From an uncultured Thalassotalea sp. (GTDB lineage: Bacteria; Pseudomonadota; Gammaproteobacteria; Enterobacterales; Alteromonadaceae): a stretch of 64,000 nt of DNA. Positions 34,107 to 44,428 of this stretch are shown in pieces. The stretch lies in contig CANLNK010000008.1 of NCBI GenBank assembly GCA_947492575.1, forward strand, positions 62,001-126,000. The letters are read 5' to 3'. The notes below the pieces were generated by a model. It searched no databases and was not told the DNA's origin. It saw only the letters and a list, made by a program, of their open reading frames with translations. Each line of letters opens with the position of its first letter. Position 1 is the first letter of the stretch. A program made the position numbers and the translations under genes.

Positions 34107-35195
34107 GTGACGTTACTAAAACTAGAAGAACAGCTGCAGCAAACAGGCGATTTCCTTTCAATTACCCGCCAACACGAATGGTCACTACCAGACACATTTG
34201 AATTTACAGTTACGCATCAAGCATCAGGCAAGCAAAGCAAGGTGTCTGTATTAGATACAGGTATCATTTCTTTTGAACCACTTGATGGTGAAACATCAAA
34301 AGATATCGTGCTTTCTTGCGGTGTACACGGCAATGAGACAGCGCCAATTGAAATCTGTGCAGAGCTCGTTCGTCAGTTAATTAAAGGCGAACTATTGCTA
34401 GCTGAACGCGTATTGTTTTTATTTGGTAACCCAGCGGCGATGAATATCAGCCAACGTTTTGTCGAAGAAAATATGAACCGCTTATTCTCTGGCGCGCACA
34501 GCGATGGTGGACTAATTAATAAAGAGCGTGTTCGTGCTAAAGCACTTGAACAAGCTATCGTAGATTTTTACGGTTTAGACAAATTGGACAATGAATCACT
34601 TGCTGAATCGGAAACGGGCGAACGCTACCGCTGTCACTACGATTTACATACAGCAATTCGCGGCGCGAAATATGACAAGTTTGCTGTTTATCCGTTCCGC
34701 CATGGTAAGCCTTGGAAAAAAGAACAGCTTTCATTTATGCAGGCATGTGGTGTAAACACTATTTTGTTGTCTCATTCCCCAACGACTACGTTCAGTTACT
34801 TCTCTTCTAACAACTTTGGTGCCGATGCATTTACGGTTGAGTTAGGTAAAGTGAAGCCATTTGGTGAAAATAATATGGCAGAATTCGAACAAGTGAAAGG
34901 TACGTTGACGCGTTTGATTTCTGGTCAAAACTTAGCGCTAGCGCCTTATAGTGAAAATGATTTTAATATCTTTGAAATCGACCAAACCATTAACAAAGAA
35001 ACCGAAGACTTTGTGCTTAACTTTGCTGATGATGTCGAAAACTTTACCGATTACCCAATTGGTTATGTGCTTGCTACTGACGGCGATATTGAACACAAAG
35101 TTCGTACGCAGGGAGAAGCGATTATTTTCCCTAATGCTAACGTAGCAATTGGGCAAAGAGCACTATTGACGGTAAAACCAACATCAATAGACTAG
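34107..35195 (+). CDS. astE: Succinylglutamate desuccinylase
   Basis: A 362-residue M14-like zinc hydrolase. Zinc ligands in CGVHGNETAPIE (His, Glu) and CHYDLHTAI (His), the FGNPAAMNISQRFVEENMNRLF segment with substrate Arg/Asn residues, and a catalytic Glu in FTVELGK. It hydrolyses N-succinylglutamate to glutamate and succinate, the last step of the arginine succinyltransferase pathway. The start is GTG at 34107 with AAGAG 9 nt upstream. The other ast genes are not in the window, so it is unlinked, as in several Alteromonadales. Confidence 0.93.
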   Translation: MTLLKLEEQLQQTGDFLSITRQHEWSLPDTFEFTVTHQASGKQSKVSVLDTGIISFEPLDGETSKDIVLSCGVHGNETAPIEICAELVRQLIKGELLLAERVLFLFGNPAAMNISQRFVEENMNRLFSGAHSDGGLINKERVRAKALEQAIVDFYGLDKLDNESLAESETGERYRCHYDLHTAIRGAKYDKFAVYPFRHGKPWKKEQLSFMQACGVNTILLSHSPTTTFSYFSSNNFGADAFTVELGKVKPFGENNMAEFEQVKGTLTRLISGQNLALAPYSENDFNIFEIDQTINKETEDFVLNFADDVENFTDYPIGYVLATDGDIEHKVRTQGEAIIFPNANVAIGQRALLTVKPTSID

Positions 35196-35237
35196 TCTAG
35201 AGCCAGACAAAAAACTATACAGAAAATTCAGCGTTAT

Positions 35238-35273
35238 AAAGGCGAGATTCCTCAAGAGGAACTCGCCTTTTTT
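35238..35273 (+). terminator. Rho-independent terminator after astE
   Basis: AAAGGCGAGATTCCTC paired with GAGGAACTCGCCTTTTTT: a stem of about 14 bp plus T-run, 42 nt after the stop. Confidence 0.93.
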
Positions 35274-35392
35274 CGTTGTGGTAGAGCCATTATTTGTTGC
35301 TTGGTATGTCGACTGCTTTTTGTTGCTGTAAAGATATTTTGGCAGTTATAGCACTTCTACAGCCCTCGCAAACTGGGCTTGCTTGAATCTCA

Positions 35393-35410
35393 CTTTACGT
35401 AAAGGTAAAG
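35393..35410 (+). promoter_or_regulatory. Candidate operator for the branched-chain ketoacid dehydrogenase operon
   Basis: CTTTACGTAAAGGTAAAG contains a perfect CTTTACGTAAAG palindrome and a second GTAAAG arm. It lies about 140 nt before the E1alpha start. LiuR-type MerR regulators of branched-chain amino-acid catabolism in gammaproteobacteria use ACGT-centred palindromes of this general kind; the assignment is inference, without a regulator gene nearby. Confidence 0.35.
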
Positions 35411-35546
35411 TCAGTTCGCATTACAACAAGCAACATAAACACCGCACGTCGCCACTAAGATTCTATACTTGTTACAGAAGCTTACGAGCCTGTTTTCGGT
35501 GAAAGCGCAGGCGTTAAATTAAAGCCTGCCAGACAAAGAGAACATT

Positions 35547-36728
35547 ATGAATACTGATATTTATAAAGAAGGGGAAGTGGTACACTCACCCGCTTTTATT
35601 GATGGTCATTCAGTTGATATTCCAGTCCTTAAAATACTCAAGCAGGACGGTACAACATACCCAAATGCTGAGCTACCCGAATTAACTCAAGCAGAAGCTG
35701 AAAAGGTCTATAAGGCTTTAGCTTTCCACCGTGTGTTAGATGAGCGTATGATCGCAGCGCAGCGTCAAGGCCGTGTTAGCTTTTATATGGCTGCACTTGG
35801 TGAAGAAGCAACTACTGTTGGTGGTGCAGCTGCACTTGAGAGCCAAGATATGATCATGGCGCAATACCGCGAACAAGGTTGTCTAATCTACCGTGGTTTT
35901 TCGCTGGAAGACTTCATGAACCAATTGTTCTCTAACGAGAAGGATTTGGGTAAAGGTCGTCAAATGCCGATTCACTATGGCTCAAACGAACTCAACTACC
36001 TCACTATTTCATCACCTTTGGGCACACAAATCCCACAAGCATCGGGTTACGCTTATGGACAAAAGCTGCAAGGTAAAGATGCAGTGACTTTATGTTACTT
36101 TGGTGAAGGCGCTGCTTCTGAAGGTGATTTCCATGCCGGACTTAACATGGCGGCGGTACATAAAGCGCCCGTAATTTTCTTCTGTCGTAATAATGGTTAT
36201 GCGATTTCAACACCGTCAGATGAACAGTACGTAGGTAACGGCATTGCCTCGCGCGGTGTGGGTTACGGTATGAAAACGATCCGTATCGACGGTAACGATA
36301 TTTTAGCCGTGATGAAAGCTGTACAACTTGCTCGTGCACATGCTGTTGAACACAGCGAACCTGTGCTTATTGAAGCAATGTCATACCGTTTAGGTGCGCA
36401 CTCAACGTCTGATGACCCTTCTGGCTACCGAACAAAAGAAGAAGAAGCAAAATGGGCAGAGCACGACCCTATCGCACGCTTCAAGAGCTGGATGTTGGCT
36501 CAAGAATGGTGGGACGAAGCAAAAGATGCAGAGCTATTCGAAACATTGCGAGAAGAAATACTTGCCGCGGTTAAGGTCGCAGAAAAAATCGATAAGCCAC
36601 CGGTTGAAGATTTAGTCACCGATGTATACGACGACGTGCCGAAACACCTGCAAAAGCAGTTAGATGAACTAAAAGAGCACATTAAAAAATATCCAGAAGC
36701 TTATCCGTTCACTGCAGGGAGAATCTAA
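35547..36728 (+). CDS. bkdA1: Branched-chain 2-oxoacid dehydrogenase E1 alpha subunit
   Basis: A 393-residue E1alpha of the 2-oxoisovalerate dehydrogenase complex. The TPP/Mg motif is [21 protein letters not shown]...FFCRNN; the phosphorylation-loop-type segment is [31 protein letters not shown] is the substrate-side helix. It decarboxylates the 2-oxoacids of Val, Leu and Ile and passes the acyl group to E2 lipoyl. First gene of bkdA1-A2-B; E1beta starts 3 nt after its stop. The shared E3 (lpd) is not here. Confidence 0.94.
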   Translation: MNTDIYKEGEVVHSPAFIDGHSVDIPVLKILKQDGTTYPNAELPELTQAEAEKVYKALAFHRVLDERMIAAQRQGRVSFYMAALGEEATTVGGAAALESQDMIMAQYREQGCLIYRGFSLEDFMNQLFSNEKDLGKGRQMPIHYGSNELNYLTISSPLGTQIPQASGYAYGQKLQGKDAVTLCYFGEGAASEGDFHAGLNMAAVHKAPVIFFCRNNGYAISTPSDEQYVGNGIASRGVGYGMKTIRIDGNDILAVMKAVQLARAHAVEHSEPVLIEAMSYRLGAHSTSDDPSGYRTKEEEAKWAEHDPIARFKSWMLAQEWWDEAKDAELFETLREEILAAVKVAEKIDKPPVEDLVTDVYDDVPKHLQKQLDELKEHIKKYPEAYPFTAGRI

Positions 36729-36730
36729 CC

Positions 36731-37708
36731 ATGGCACAAATGAATTTATTACAAGCCATCAATAATGCGCTCGACATTGCCATGGCTGAAGATGACTCTA
36801 CACTTTGTTTTGGTGAAGATGTAGGTCATTTCGGTGGCGTTTTCCGCGCAACAAGCGGTTTACAGGAAAAATACGGCAAGGCTCGCTGTTTCAACACGCC
36901 ATTAGTTGAGCAAGGTATTATTGGCTTTGCTAACGGTTTGGCAGCACAAGGTAGCCGTCCAATTGCTGAAATTCAGTTCGCTGATTATATTTTTCCAGCA
37001 TTCGATCAGATTGTGAATGAAACGGCTAAATTCCGTTACCGCAGTGGTAACCAATTTGACGTTGGTCGTTTAACTATCCGAACACCATACGGTGGCGGTA
37101 TTGCTGGCGGTTTGTATCACAGCCAATCTCCTGAAGCATATTTTGCGCACACGCCAGGTTTGAAGGTTGTTGTACCACGCAATCCATATCAAGCGAAAGG
37201 CTTGCTATTGGCTTCAATTCGCGATGACAACCCTGTGATCTTCTTTGAGCCTAAGCGCCTTTATCGTGCATCTGTAGGTGAAGTACCTGAAGATGATTAC
37301 CAATTGCCTATTGGCAAAGCTGAGGTAGTAACACAAGGCACGGATATCTCATTGTTAGCGTGGGGTGCACAGATGGAAATTATCGAAAAGGCAGCTGAGA
37401 TGGCAGCCAACGAAGGTATTTCTTGTGAAATTGTCGATTTACGCAGCATTTTACCTTGGGACGTTGAGACGGTTGCAAACTCTGTGATGAAGACTGGCCG
37501 TTTATTAGTGAGCCATGAAGCACCAGTAACCGCAGGTTTTGCAGGTGAAATTGCCGCAACTATTCAACAAGAGTGTTTCTTACATTTAGAGTCGCCAATA
37601 GCACGTGTGTGTGGTGTTGATACGCCTTATCCACTTTCGCTTGAGCGCGAACATATGGCGGATCACTTAAAAGTATTTGAAGCAATTAAGCGTACTGTGA
37701 ATTACTAG
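36731..37708 (+). CDS. bkdA2: Branched-chain 2-oxoacid dehydrogenase E1 beta subunit
   Basis: A 325-residue transketolase-like beta subunit: [78 protein letters not shown] and the C-terminal [19 protein letters not shown]. Pairs with E1alpha in an alpha2beta2 heterotetramer. Spaced 3 nt after E1alpha and 10 nt before E2, an operon. Confidence 0.95.
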   Translation: MAQMNLLQAINNALDIAMAEDDSTLCFGEDVGHFGGVFRATSGLQEKYGKARCFNTPLVEQGIIGFANGLAAQGSRPIAEIQFADYIFPAFDQIVNETAKFRYRSGNQFDVGRLTIRTPYGGGIAGGLYHSQSPEAYFAHTPGLKVVVPRNPYQAKGLLLASIRDDNPVIFFEPKRLYRASVGEVPEDDYQLPIGKAEVVTQGTDISLLAWGAQMEIIEKAAEMAANEGISCEIVDLRSILPWDVETVANSVMKTGRLLVSHEAPVTAGFAGEIAATIQQECFLHLESPIARVCGVDTPYPLSLEREHMADHLKVFEAIKRTVNY

Positions 37709-37717
37709 GGCAACAAG

Positions 37718-39352
37718 ATGAGCATAGATTTTATTTTACCTGATATTGGCGAAGGTATCGTCGAGTGTGAAATTGTTGAATGGCTAGTTGAAGAAGGTCA
37801 GCACATCGAAGAAGACCAGCCGGTAGCGGACGTTATGACTGATAAAGCCTTAGTACAAATTCCCGCGATGCATTCAGGTGTCGTTGATAAGCTTTATTAT
37901 GCAAAAGGTGATATTGCTAAGGTGCATGAGCCGTTATTTGCGATGACGACAGAGCAAAGCGGTGCGGCCCAACAAGGTGCTACGGAGCAAAACACTTCTC
38001 AGCAAGACGCTACATCAAGTAATGCAGCGCAATTATCAGCAGAGAGTGTTCCAGCAAGTGCAGGTACGTTAGTAGAAGACTTTATCTTGCCTGATATTGG
38101 TGAGGGCATCGTTGAATGTGAAATTGTTGAGTGGTTAGTTGCAGAAGGTGAAGCGATTGTTGAGGATCAGCCAGTTGCTGATGTAATGACAGATAAAGCT
38201 TTAGTACAGATCCCAGCAATGCATTCAGGCACAGTTGTGAAGCTTCATTATGCAAAAGGCGACATTGCTAAAGTACATGCACCCTTATTTGCAATAGAAC
38301 GTGCTGCAGAAGGAAGCGCATCAGTTGCTCAAAGTGAGTCAGCTGTACAATCAACAACAGCTAGTGCGACGAATAATGTAGTAAGCAGTGAAAAGAGTAA
38401 GGGGGCAACTCAACAAGTTAGTGAAGTAGCGCGCGAGTTACCAAAAGGTGGTAAGGCATTAGCGAGCCCAGCTGTTCGTCGTGTAGCAAGAGAATTAGGC
38501 ATTAATATTCACCTTGTACCTGGCTCTGGCAAAAAAGGGCGAGTTTACAAAGAAGATGTACTTGCTTATCAGCAAGGTGGTTCTTCAACATCATCTGTTG
38601 CCGCGTCTCAAACACCTTCAGCAGAAAGTGCGATGCAAGTAACTGGTGGAACGCGTGTTGAGCCAATTCGTGGTGTTAAAGCGGCGATGGCAAAAGCCAT
38701 GGTGAATTCTGTATCAACTATTCCACACTTTACTTATTGTGAGGAAATTGATTTAACGGATTTAATCGCATTGCGAAGCCAGTTAAAAGAGCAATATGCC
38801 AAACAAGACATTAAGCTCACTATGATGCCATTTTTCATGAAAGCAATGTCTTTGGCCTTGAAAGAGTTCCCTATTATCAACGCGCAAGTGAACGATGAGT
38901 GCAGCGAAATTACTTATTTCGACGACCACAATATTGGTATGGCGGTTGATTCGAAGGTTGGCTTACTTGTACCTAATGTTAAGCAGGCGCAATCTAAGTC
39001 GATTTTGGATTTGGCTAAAGAAATTACTCGTTTGACTAATGATGCACGTGAGGGACGAGTTGCGCAGGCTGACTTAAAAGGCGGCACTATCTCAATCTCT
39101 AACATTGGTGCAATAGGCGGCACAATTGCAACGCCTATTATCAATAAACCAGAAGTGGCTATTGTGGCATTAGGCAAAGTTCAAAAGCTTCCTCGTTTCA
39201 ATGAACAGGGTGAAGTTGAAGCGCGTTCTATTATGCAAGTAAGCTGGTCTGGCGATCACCGAATCATTGACGGTGGTACCATTGCTCGTTTCAGTAATTT
39301 ATGGAAGCAGTATTTAGAGCAGCCAAATACTATGCTTGTGTCACTAAGCTAG
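37718..39352 (+). CDS. bkdB: Branched-chain 2-oxoacid dehydrogenase E2 (dihydrolipoyl acyltransferase)
   Basis: A 544-residue E2. Two lipoyl domains (about 1-78 and 118-198), each with the lipoylated Lys in MTDKALVQIPAM, linked by Ala/Gln/Ser-rich spacers; a peripheral-subunit-binding domain (LASPAVRRVARELGINI, about 248-290); and the catalytic acyltransferase core (about 315-544) ending in SWSGDHRIIDGGTIARF with the active His and Asp. The two lipoyl domains are nearly identical, indicating a recent internal duplication or gene conversion; many BCKDH E2 proteins have just one. Followed by a terminator. Confidence 0.95.
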   Translation: MSIDFILPDIGEGIVECEIVEWLVEEGQHIEEDQPVADVMTDKALVQIPAMHSGVVDKLYYAKGDIAKVHEPLFAMTTEQSGAAQQGATEQNTSQQDATSSNAAQLSAESVPASAGTLVEDFILPDIGEGIVECEIVEWLVAEGEAIVEDQPVADVMTDKALVQIPAMHSGTVVKLHYAKGDIAKVHAPLFAIERAAEGSASVAQSESAVQSTTASATNNVVSSEKSKGATQQVSEVARELPKGGKALASPAVRRVARELGINIHLVPGSGKKGRVYKEDVLAYQQGGSSTSSVAASQTPSAESAMQVTGGTRVEPIRGVKAAMAKAMVNSVSTIPHFTYCEEIDLTDLIALRSQLKEQYAKQDIKLTMMPFFMKAMSLALKEFPIINAQVNDECSEITYFDDHNIGMAVDSKVGLLVPNVKQAQSKSILDLAKEITRLTNDAREGRVAQADLKGGTISISNIGAIGGTIATPIINKPEVAIVALGKVQKLPRFNEQGEVEARSIMQVSWSGDHRIIDGGTIARFSNLWKQYLEQPNTMLVSLS

Positions 39353-39395
39353 TCGTGAGGTAACACAGGCAAGTATTTGCTAACGGTTTTATATT

Positions 39396-39419
39396 AAGCG
39401 CCCAATAGGGCGCTTTTTT
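39396..39419 (+). terminator. Terminator of the bkd operon
   Basis: AAGCGCCC-AATA-GGGCGCTT followed by T residues, about 45 nt after the E2 stop. Confidence 0.92.
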
Positions 39420-39686
39420 ATTACTTGAAGAAAGTGCAAACACTAGATCTTTATTGAGCTAAGTGCACTGCAAGTTTTATTGCTGCTTGCTAGGGTTAGG
39501 GTTAGGGCTGGAGCTAGATTAGAATAGAGTATGGCTGTGGCTAGGTACTAGCAATATCAATACTGCGTGGCTACAAAGGACAGTACACATTTATAAAGGT
39601 CTTAATGCGATATGTTTCTTCTTTGTTTTTGTCATTCACCAATTGGTTCAGCACAGGTGTTTCTCTAGTAACTTTTAAACAGGCAT
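39420..39686. other. Spacer between the bkd and rne terminators
   Basis: About 270 bases with no gene. The only notable string is a three-fold TAGGG(TT) run at 39491-39507, too short to be a functional repeat. Confidence 0.5.
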
Positions 39687-39715
39687 AAAAAAAGCTCCTT
39701 AGAAGGAGCTTTTTA
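39687..39715 (-). terminator. Terminator of rne
   Basis: On the minus strand AGCTCCT-TCTA-AGGAGCT is followed by seven T; 29 nt beyond the rne stop codon. Confidence 0.92.
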
Positions 39716-39743
39716 TTTATCGCTTTGAATAGTGAAACTTAAA

Positions 39744-42700
39744 TTAAGCCTTCACCGGACCAGAGCTGCTTGCTTCTGTTGCGCTCTCGCGAGTAGCTTG
39801 CTTGTCTGATTTTGTGTGGTCTGGACGGTCAGCCGCAGGCATAAAGTCAGTAGGAATCTCACTTGGAGTTTCTACAGTCTCTGGTTTTGCCATTGGAGAA
39901 CTCGCTCGGCCTTGTTTAGCATTTTTACTCGCACTCGCTTTTTTCTTTGCAGGTGCTTTCTTTTTACTTTTCGCTTTAGGCTTTTCTGTTTCTGCTACAT
40001 TAGCAACAGGTGTGCTTTCTTCAACTGGATTAGCCGGTGCTTCGGTTTCCACTGATGTTTCAGTGGAATCTTGTGCTTCAGTTGCGTCTTTCTCAACAGG
40101 AGTTTCATTCACTTCTAAAGGCAGTTGCTGGCTTTGCTGTGCTGCTTCTTCCGTTTCGGCACTTGCTTCTGTTTGAGCAGCTTCTGCTACTGTTTCAGTT
40201 GCAACACTTTGCTCAAAACCAGGAAGTGCTTGTTGTACTTCCGTTGATGCACCCGCTTTGCTGCTTGCTTCTGCCTTTTCACTAGCTTTATCTGAAGTCG
40301 CAGGTACTTCGTCAGTTTTAGCTGTGCTTTCAGTTTCAGTCTTACTAACTGCAGACTCAGTAACTTCAGCTTCAATCACTTTAGGCGCTGCAACTGGTGC
40401 TTCGCTTTCTTCTTGCGGGTAACGGGCTTCTACTGGGTCTTCTGTAATCTCATTTGATTTTACCGGAGCTGTGCTTTCTGTAGTTGCCTCTGCATCCGTA
40501 TTTTCTGAAGAACGGCGACGACGCTGGCCATGTGAACGCAGGTGACGTGGTGAACGTCTGCTACGAGTGCGCTCAGGTTTAGCTTCACCTGCATCTTTGT
40601 TTTCATCTGATTCAACGTTCGCTACGGTTTCAACAGCATCAGACTCTTTCACTGCATCTTTCGCCTTCTTAGGCTTAGGTGCGTTCTCTTTGCGAGTAGA
40701 CTCTTGCTTAGCCGATTCTTGCTTAGTTCCTTGCTTAGCTTGTTTCTGCGGTTTCTTAGCTTCATTTGGCTTAGCGTCAGCAGTAACTTGCTCGTTCGTT
40801 TTTTGAACGTTTGAAGTCTCATCAGATACGCGCACTTTCTTGCGATTGTTACGACGTTGGCGGCGCTCAGCCACTTTTTCCTGATTAGGTTTCTTATCTG
40901 CTTTTTCTTGTTCCTGACGACGAGGTTTCTTCGCTTTGTTTTGCGGCTTATTCTCGTTGTTAGGTTTAGTGTCTTTACCTTCGTCTCTAGCATTGTTGTT
41001 GCGATTATTGCGACGCTGGTTGTTTTGACGACCTTTGCGACTACGGTTTTGGTTGTTGTCACGACGACCTTTTTGCTGACGCTTAGGCTTCTCTTCAACA
41101 ACTTCTTCTTCACCACCGAATACTTTGCCCAACCAAGAAATTAGTTTACCGAATAAGCCTTTCTCTTCTTTTTGAGGCGCTTTTTTCACTGGTGCTTTTT
41201 GGGCTTGTGCAGGAGCACGTTTAGGTGCAGTCATGCCTTGAATGATTGGCTCGTCACGTTTAGCGGCTTCTTTGTTGAATTTTGGCATAACTGCTTCTTC
41301 AACATCAGCTGCTTTTACTTCAATTTCGTAACTTGCTTCATCAATTGTTTCATCTTTACGGACACGTAAAACTTCGTATTCTGGCGTGTGCATGTTCGGA
41401 TTAGCGAGAATCAGTACCTTAACGCCGTGATGCTTTTCAATGTGCATCACTGAACGACGTTTCTCGTTTAGTAGATACGTGGCTACAGGTACCGGCACTT
41501 GTGCTTGTACGTGAGCAGTGTTCTCTTTAATCGCTTCTTCTTCCATTAAGCGAAGAATAGATAATGCTAACGACTCAATGCCGCGAACGTGACCCGTACC
41601 GTTACAGCGTGGACATACGTTTTGGCTGGTTTCGCCAATTGATGGGCGTAAACGTTGACGAGACATTTCCATCAAGCCAAAGCGTGAAATACGGCCTAAT
41701 TGAATGCGTGCGCGATCTTGTTGTGTTGCCTCACGTAAGCGATTTTCAACTTCACGTTGGTGACGAACAGGTGTCATATCGATAAAGTCGATAACCACTA
41801 AGCCGCCAGCATCACGTAAACGTAATTGGCGGGCAATTTCTTCTGCCGCCTCTAAGTTTGTGTTGAATGCTGTTTCTTCGATATCACCGCCTTTCGTCGC
41901 ACGAGCAGAGTTGATATCAATTGAAATCATTGCTTCTGTTGGATCAATAACGATTGAACCACCAGAAGGTAAACGCACTTCACGCTGGAATGCCGATTCA
42001 ATTTGCGTTTCGATTTGGTAGTGAGTGAACAATGGTACGTCATTGCTGTACAGCTTAACTTTGCTTGCAAAGTCTGGGCGAACCAATTCAATGTGCTGTT
42101 TTACGCTTTCAAATACTTTAGGACGGTCAACGATCACTTCACCAATATCACGACGTAGGTAGTCGCGAATAGCGCGCAAAATGAGGTTGCTTTCTTGGTG
42201 AATTAAGAATGGAGCAGGGCGGCTAGCGGCTGCTTCTTCAATCGCTTTCCAGTGGTGAAGGAGCACGTTTAAATCCCATGCTAATTCTTCGTAGTCTTTG
42301 CCTACACCAGCAGTGCGAACGATAAGGCCCATACCTTTTGGTAGGTTTAGCTTATTTAGTGCTGCCTTAAGTTCAGTACGCTCATCACCTTCGATACGGC
42401 GAGAAATACCACCTGCACGCGGGTTGTTCGGCATTAACACTAAGTAGCTACCAGCAAGGCTGATAAAGGTTGTTAGCGCAGCACCCTTTTGACCACGTTC
42501 TTCTTTATCAACTTGAACAATAACTTCCTGACCTTCAGTCAGAACGTCTTTAATGTTTGGGCGGCCTTGGAACTTGTAGCCTTCAGGGAAGTATTCGCGA
42601 GCGATTTCTTTCATCGGCAGGAAACCGTGACGCTCAGCACCGTAGTCAACAAATGCGGCTTCTAACGAAGGCTCAATACGTGTGACTTTGGCTTTGTAGA

Positions 42701-42821
42701 TGTTGGCCTTTTTTTGCTCGTGGCCAGGGCTTTCAATGTCTAGGTCGTACAGGCGTTGCCCGTCGACCAGTGCTACACGTAATTCTTCCGACTGTGTAGC
42801 GTTAATTAACATACGTTTCAT
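39744..42821 (-). CDS. rne: Ribonuclease E
   Basis: A 1025-residue RNase E. The catalytic half (1-about 520) has the S1 domain ([22 protein letters not shown]), the DNase I-like core with the metal Asp residues in [12 protein letters not shown] and VVIDFIDM, and the zinc-link CPRCNGTGH. An amphipathic segment ([16 protein letters not shown], about 558) resembles the membrane-targeting helix. The second half is disordered: Arg/Lys/Asn-rich RNA-binding tracts and long Glu/Ala/Thr-rich repeats with no obvious enolase- or RhlB-site motif. It initiates mRNA decay and matures rRNA and tRNA. Divergent from rluC across 578 nt, the arrangement of E. coli. Confidence 0.96.
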   Translation of the reverse strand: MKRMLINATQSEELRVALVDGQRLYDLDIESPGHEQKKANIYKAKVTRIEPSLEAAFVDYGAERHGFLPMKEIAREYFPEGYKFQGRPNIKDVLTEGQEVIVQVDKEERGQKGAALTTFISLAGSYLVLMPNNPRAGGISRRIEGDERTELKAALNKLNLPKGMGLIVRTAGVGKDYEELAWDLNVLLHHWKAIEEAAASRPAPFLIHQESNLILRAIRDYLRRDIGEVIVDRPKVFESVKQHIELVRPDFASKVKLYSNDVPLFTHYQIETQIESAFQREVRLPSGGSIVIDPTEAMISIDINSARATKGGDIEETAFNTNLEAAEEIARQLRLRDAGGLVVIDFIDMTPVRHQREVENRLREATQQDRARIQLGRISRFGLMEMSRQRLRPSIGETSQNVCPRCNGTGHVRGIESLALSILRLMEEEAIKENTAHVQAQVPVPVATYLLNEKRRSVMHIEKHHGVKVLILANPNMHTPEYEVLRVRKDETIDEASYEIEVKAADVEEAVMPKFNKEAAKRDEPIIQGMTAPKRAPAQAQKAPVKKAPQKEEKGLFGKLISWLGKVFGGEEEVVEEKPKRQQKGRRDNNQNRSRKGRQNNQRRNNRNNNARDEGKDTKPNNENKPQNKAKKPRRQEQEKADKKPNQEKVAERRQRRNNRKKVRVSDETSNVQKTNEQVTADAKPNEAKKPQKQAKQGTKQESAKQESTRKENAPKPKKAKDAVKESDAVETVANVESDENKDAGEAKPERTRSRRSPRHLRSHGQRRRRSSENTDAEATTESTAPVKSNEITEDPVEARYPQEESEAPVAAPKVIEAEVTESAVSKTETESTAKTDEVPATSDKASEKAEASSKAGASTEVQQALPGFEQSVATETVAEAAQTEASAETEEAAQQSQQLPLEVNETPVEKDATEAQDSTETSVETEAPANPVEESTPVANVAETEKPKAKSKKKAPAKKKASASKNAKQGRASSPMAKPETVETPSEIPTDFMPAADRPDHTKSDKQATRESATEASSSGPVKA

Positions 42822-43399
42822 AGTTTCTGTGACTCTATATTTTTGTCACAGCACACCATTTGCTTAGAACACAAAGCAATCTATCGCAATGGTAACAGCG
42901 TTTTGTCAGCCTCACGGATGTCACTCTTACTAAGCCAGTAATACCTAGTAAGCTGTTATTCTTTTCTGATTGTCATCTAACGAGGCGTTTGTTTATCGTC
43001 TCGATTAATTAATTCTTTATGTGCTCAGCAAGTGTGCTGCACTTTTATTCCGAGAATTTTGGGACTTGTTTATGTAATTGTCGCTATTCTCGAAAACCAT
43101 TTATTCAATTGCACTTATAACGCTGGACAAAATGTTTATGAAGTCACCTGAAAAGTTACACGCGTCAGGTTGTTCAAAGGGCTGGTCAGTTAGTGCGTCA
43201 ATCGATAGGTGTGCCCAATGCATTGCACGCTAATGTAGCCTCATTTTGCCTCTTACTTTCTCAGTAAGTGCTTCCAAAAAGTTACTTGCAATTCGTGCAA
43301 ATGTAACTTCCTTTATTATCCCATTATATTTAATGACAAAGCAATCAAATACCTGTTTATTTTAGCTAATAATTTGCTTTTTTGTGCTAGACTGCGCGC
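42822..43399 (-). promoter_or_regulatory. Long rne leader / divergent rne-rluC control region
   Basis: 578 bases without an ORF between divergent rne and rluC. In E. coli the same position holds a leader of about 360 nt whose hairpins let RNase E control its own mRNA; the length here fits such a leader, but I cannot demonstrate the hairpins by eye. The rluC promoter lies in the right 150 bases (an AT-rich stretch, 43310-43390). Confidence 0.45.
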
Positions 43400-44368
43400 A
43401 TGAATGAAGATAACAAACCTAAAGTCCGTTTTTTCACCATAGATGCTGATGAAGCGGGTCAAAGAATCGACAACTATTTATTAAAAACCCTTAAAGGCGT
43501 TCCTAAAAGCATGATTTATCGTTTGCTGCGCAAAGGGGAAATTCGTGTAAATAAAAAACGTACTAAACCTGAATACAAAATTGCCGCCGAAGATATTGTG
43601 CGGGTAGCGCCTATTCGCGTGTCTGAAAAGTCTACACATGTTTCGACATCACTTAATGTGGTTTCTGAATTAGAGTCAAAGATTCTTTATGAAGATGAAG
43701 TACTGTTGGTCATCAATAAGCCATCTGGTATGGCTGTCCATGGTGGTAGTGGTGTGAACTTTGGCGTTATCGAAGCGTTAAGGGCTTTGCGTCCGCAAAG
43801 TAAGATGCTTGAGTTAGTGCATCGTTTAGACAGAGACACCTCAGGCTGTTTAGTTGTTGCCAAAAAACGCTCTGCACTGCGTAACTTGCATGAGCAACTG
43901 CGTAAAAAGAATGTTCAGAAATTTTATAAAGCGCTAGTTAAAGGGCGTTGGTCTCCTAAGTTAACGAAAGTGACTGAAGGACTAAAGAAGAACGACTTGA
44001 AGTCGGGCGAGCGCATTGTCGTTGTCGACAACATTAATGGTAAAGAGTCTGAAACCCGCTACAAAGTCATTCAGCATTACGATGGCGCGACACTCGTGCG
44101 TGCATTCCCTGTTACCGGGCGAACTCATCAGATTCGTGTTCATTGCCAAACAAAGGGGCACCCTATAGCGTGTGATCCCAAATATGGCTTCGAACCATTT
44201 GACGAACAAATGAAAGACGCAGGCTTAAATCGCTTATTCTTGCATGCCGCCAGTATTGAGTTTACGCACCCGAGAACAGAGAAGCGTCTGAAAGTTGAAG
44301 CACCTCTGGATAACGTATTGGCAAATACGCTCAAACAACTAAGTAAAGCGACTAAGCAAAGCAACTAA
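43400..44368 (+). CDS. rluC: 23S rRNA pseudouridine synthase RluC
   Basis: A 322-residue RluC/RluD-type enzyme: N-terminal S4 RNA-binding domain (QRIDNYLLKTLKGVPKSMIYRLLRKGEIRVNKKR) and catalytic domain with Asp in VHRLDRDTSGCLVVAKK, plus VTGRTHQIRVH. It makes the pseudouridines at 955, 2504 and 2580 (E. coli numbering). Divergent from rne as in E. coli. Its last ten codons overlap a 13-bp tandem repeat that runs past the stop, so the C-terminal KATKQSN has been shaped by slippage. Confidence 0.93.
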   Translation: MNEDNKPKVRFFTIDADEAGQRIDNYLLKTLKGVPKSMIYRLLRKGEIRVNKKRTKPEYKIAAEDIVRVAPIRVSEKSTHVSTSLNVVSELESKILYEDEVLLVINKPSGMAVHGGSGVNFGVIEALRALRPQSKMLELVHRLDRDTSGCLVVAKKRSALRNLHEQLRKKNVQKFYKALVKGRWSPKLTKVTEGLKKNDLKSGERIVVVDNINGKESETRYKVIQHYDGATLVRAFPVTGRTHQIRVHCQTKGHPIACDPKYGFEPFDEQMKDAGLNRLFLHAASIEFTHPRTEKRLKVEAPLDNVLANTLKQLSKATKQSN

Positions 44369-44389
44369 GTAAAACAACTTAGTAAAGCA
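44338..44389. repeat. 13-bp tandem repeat across the rluC stop codon
   Basis: Four head-to-tail units: ACTAAGTAAAGCG, ACTAAGCAAAGCA, ACTAAGTAAAACA, ACTTAGTAAAGCA. The stop codon of rluC lies in the third unit. Confidence 0.8.
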
Positions 44390-44428
44390 AAAGCGTAATT
44401 GCTATTTATACCTGAAATAGAACAGTTA

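Noticed and set aside
39491-39507. Telomere-like TAGGGTTAGGGTTAGGG string
   Set aside because: Only three units in a linear-context-free bacterial spacer; chance or slippage.
39802-41369. Several long plus-strand and shifted-frame ORFs over the 3' half of rne
   Set aside because: Low-complexity repeats in the disordered half of RNase E keep antisense frames open; none has a start site or family match.
44019-44032. GTTGTCGACAAC in rluC as another prp operator
   Set aside because: Inside a conserved coding region of an unrelated housekeeping gene; an eight-base core is expected by chance.
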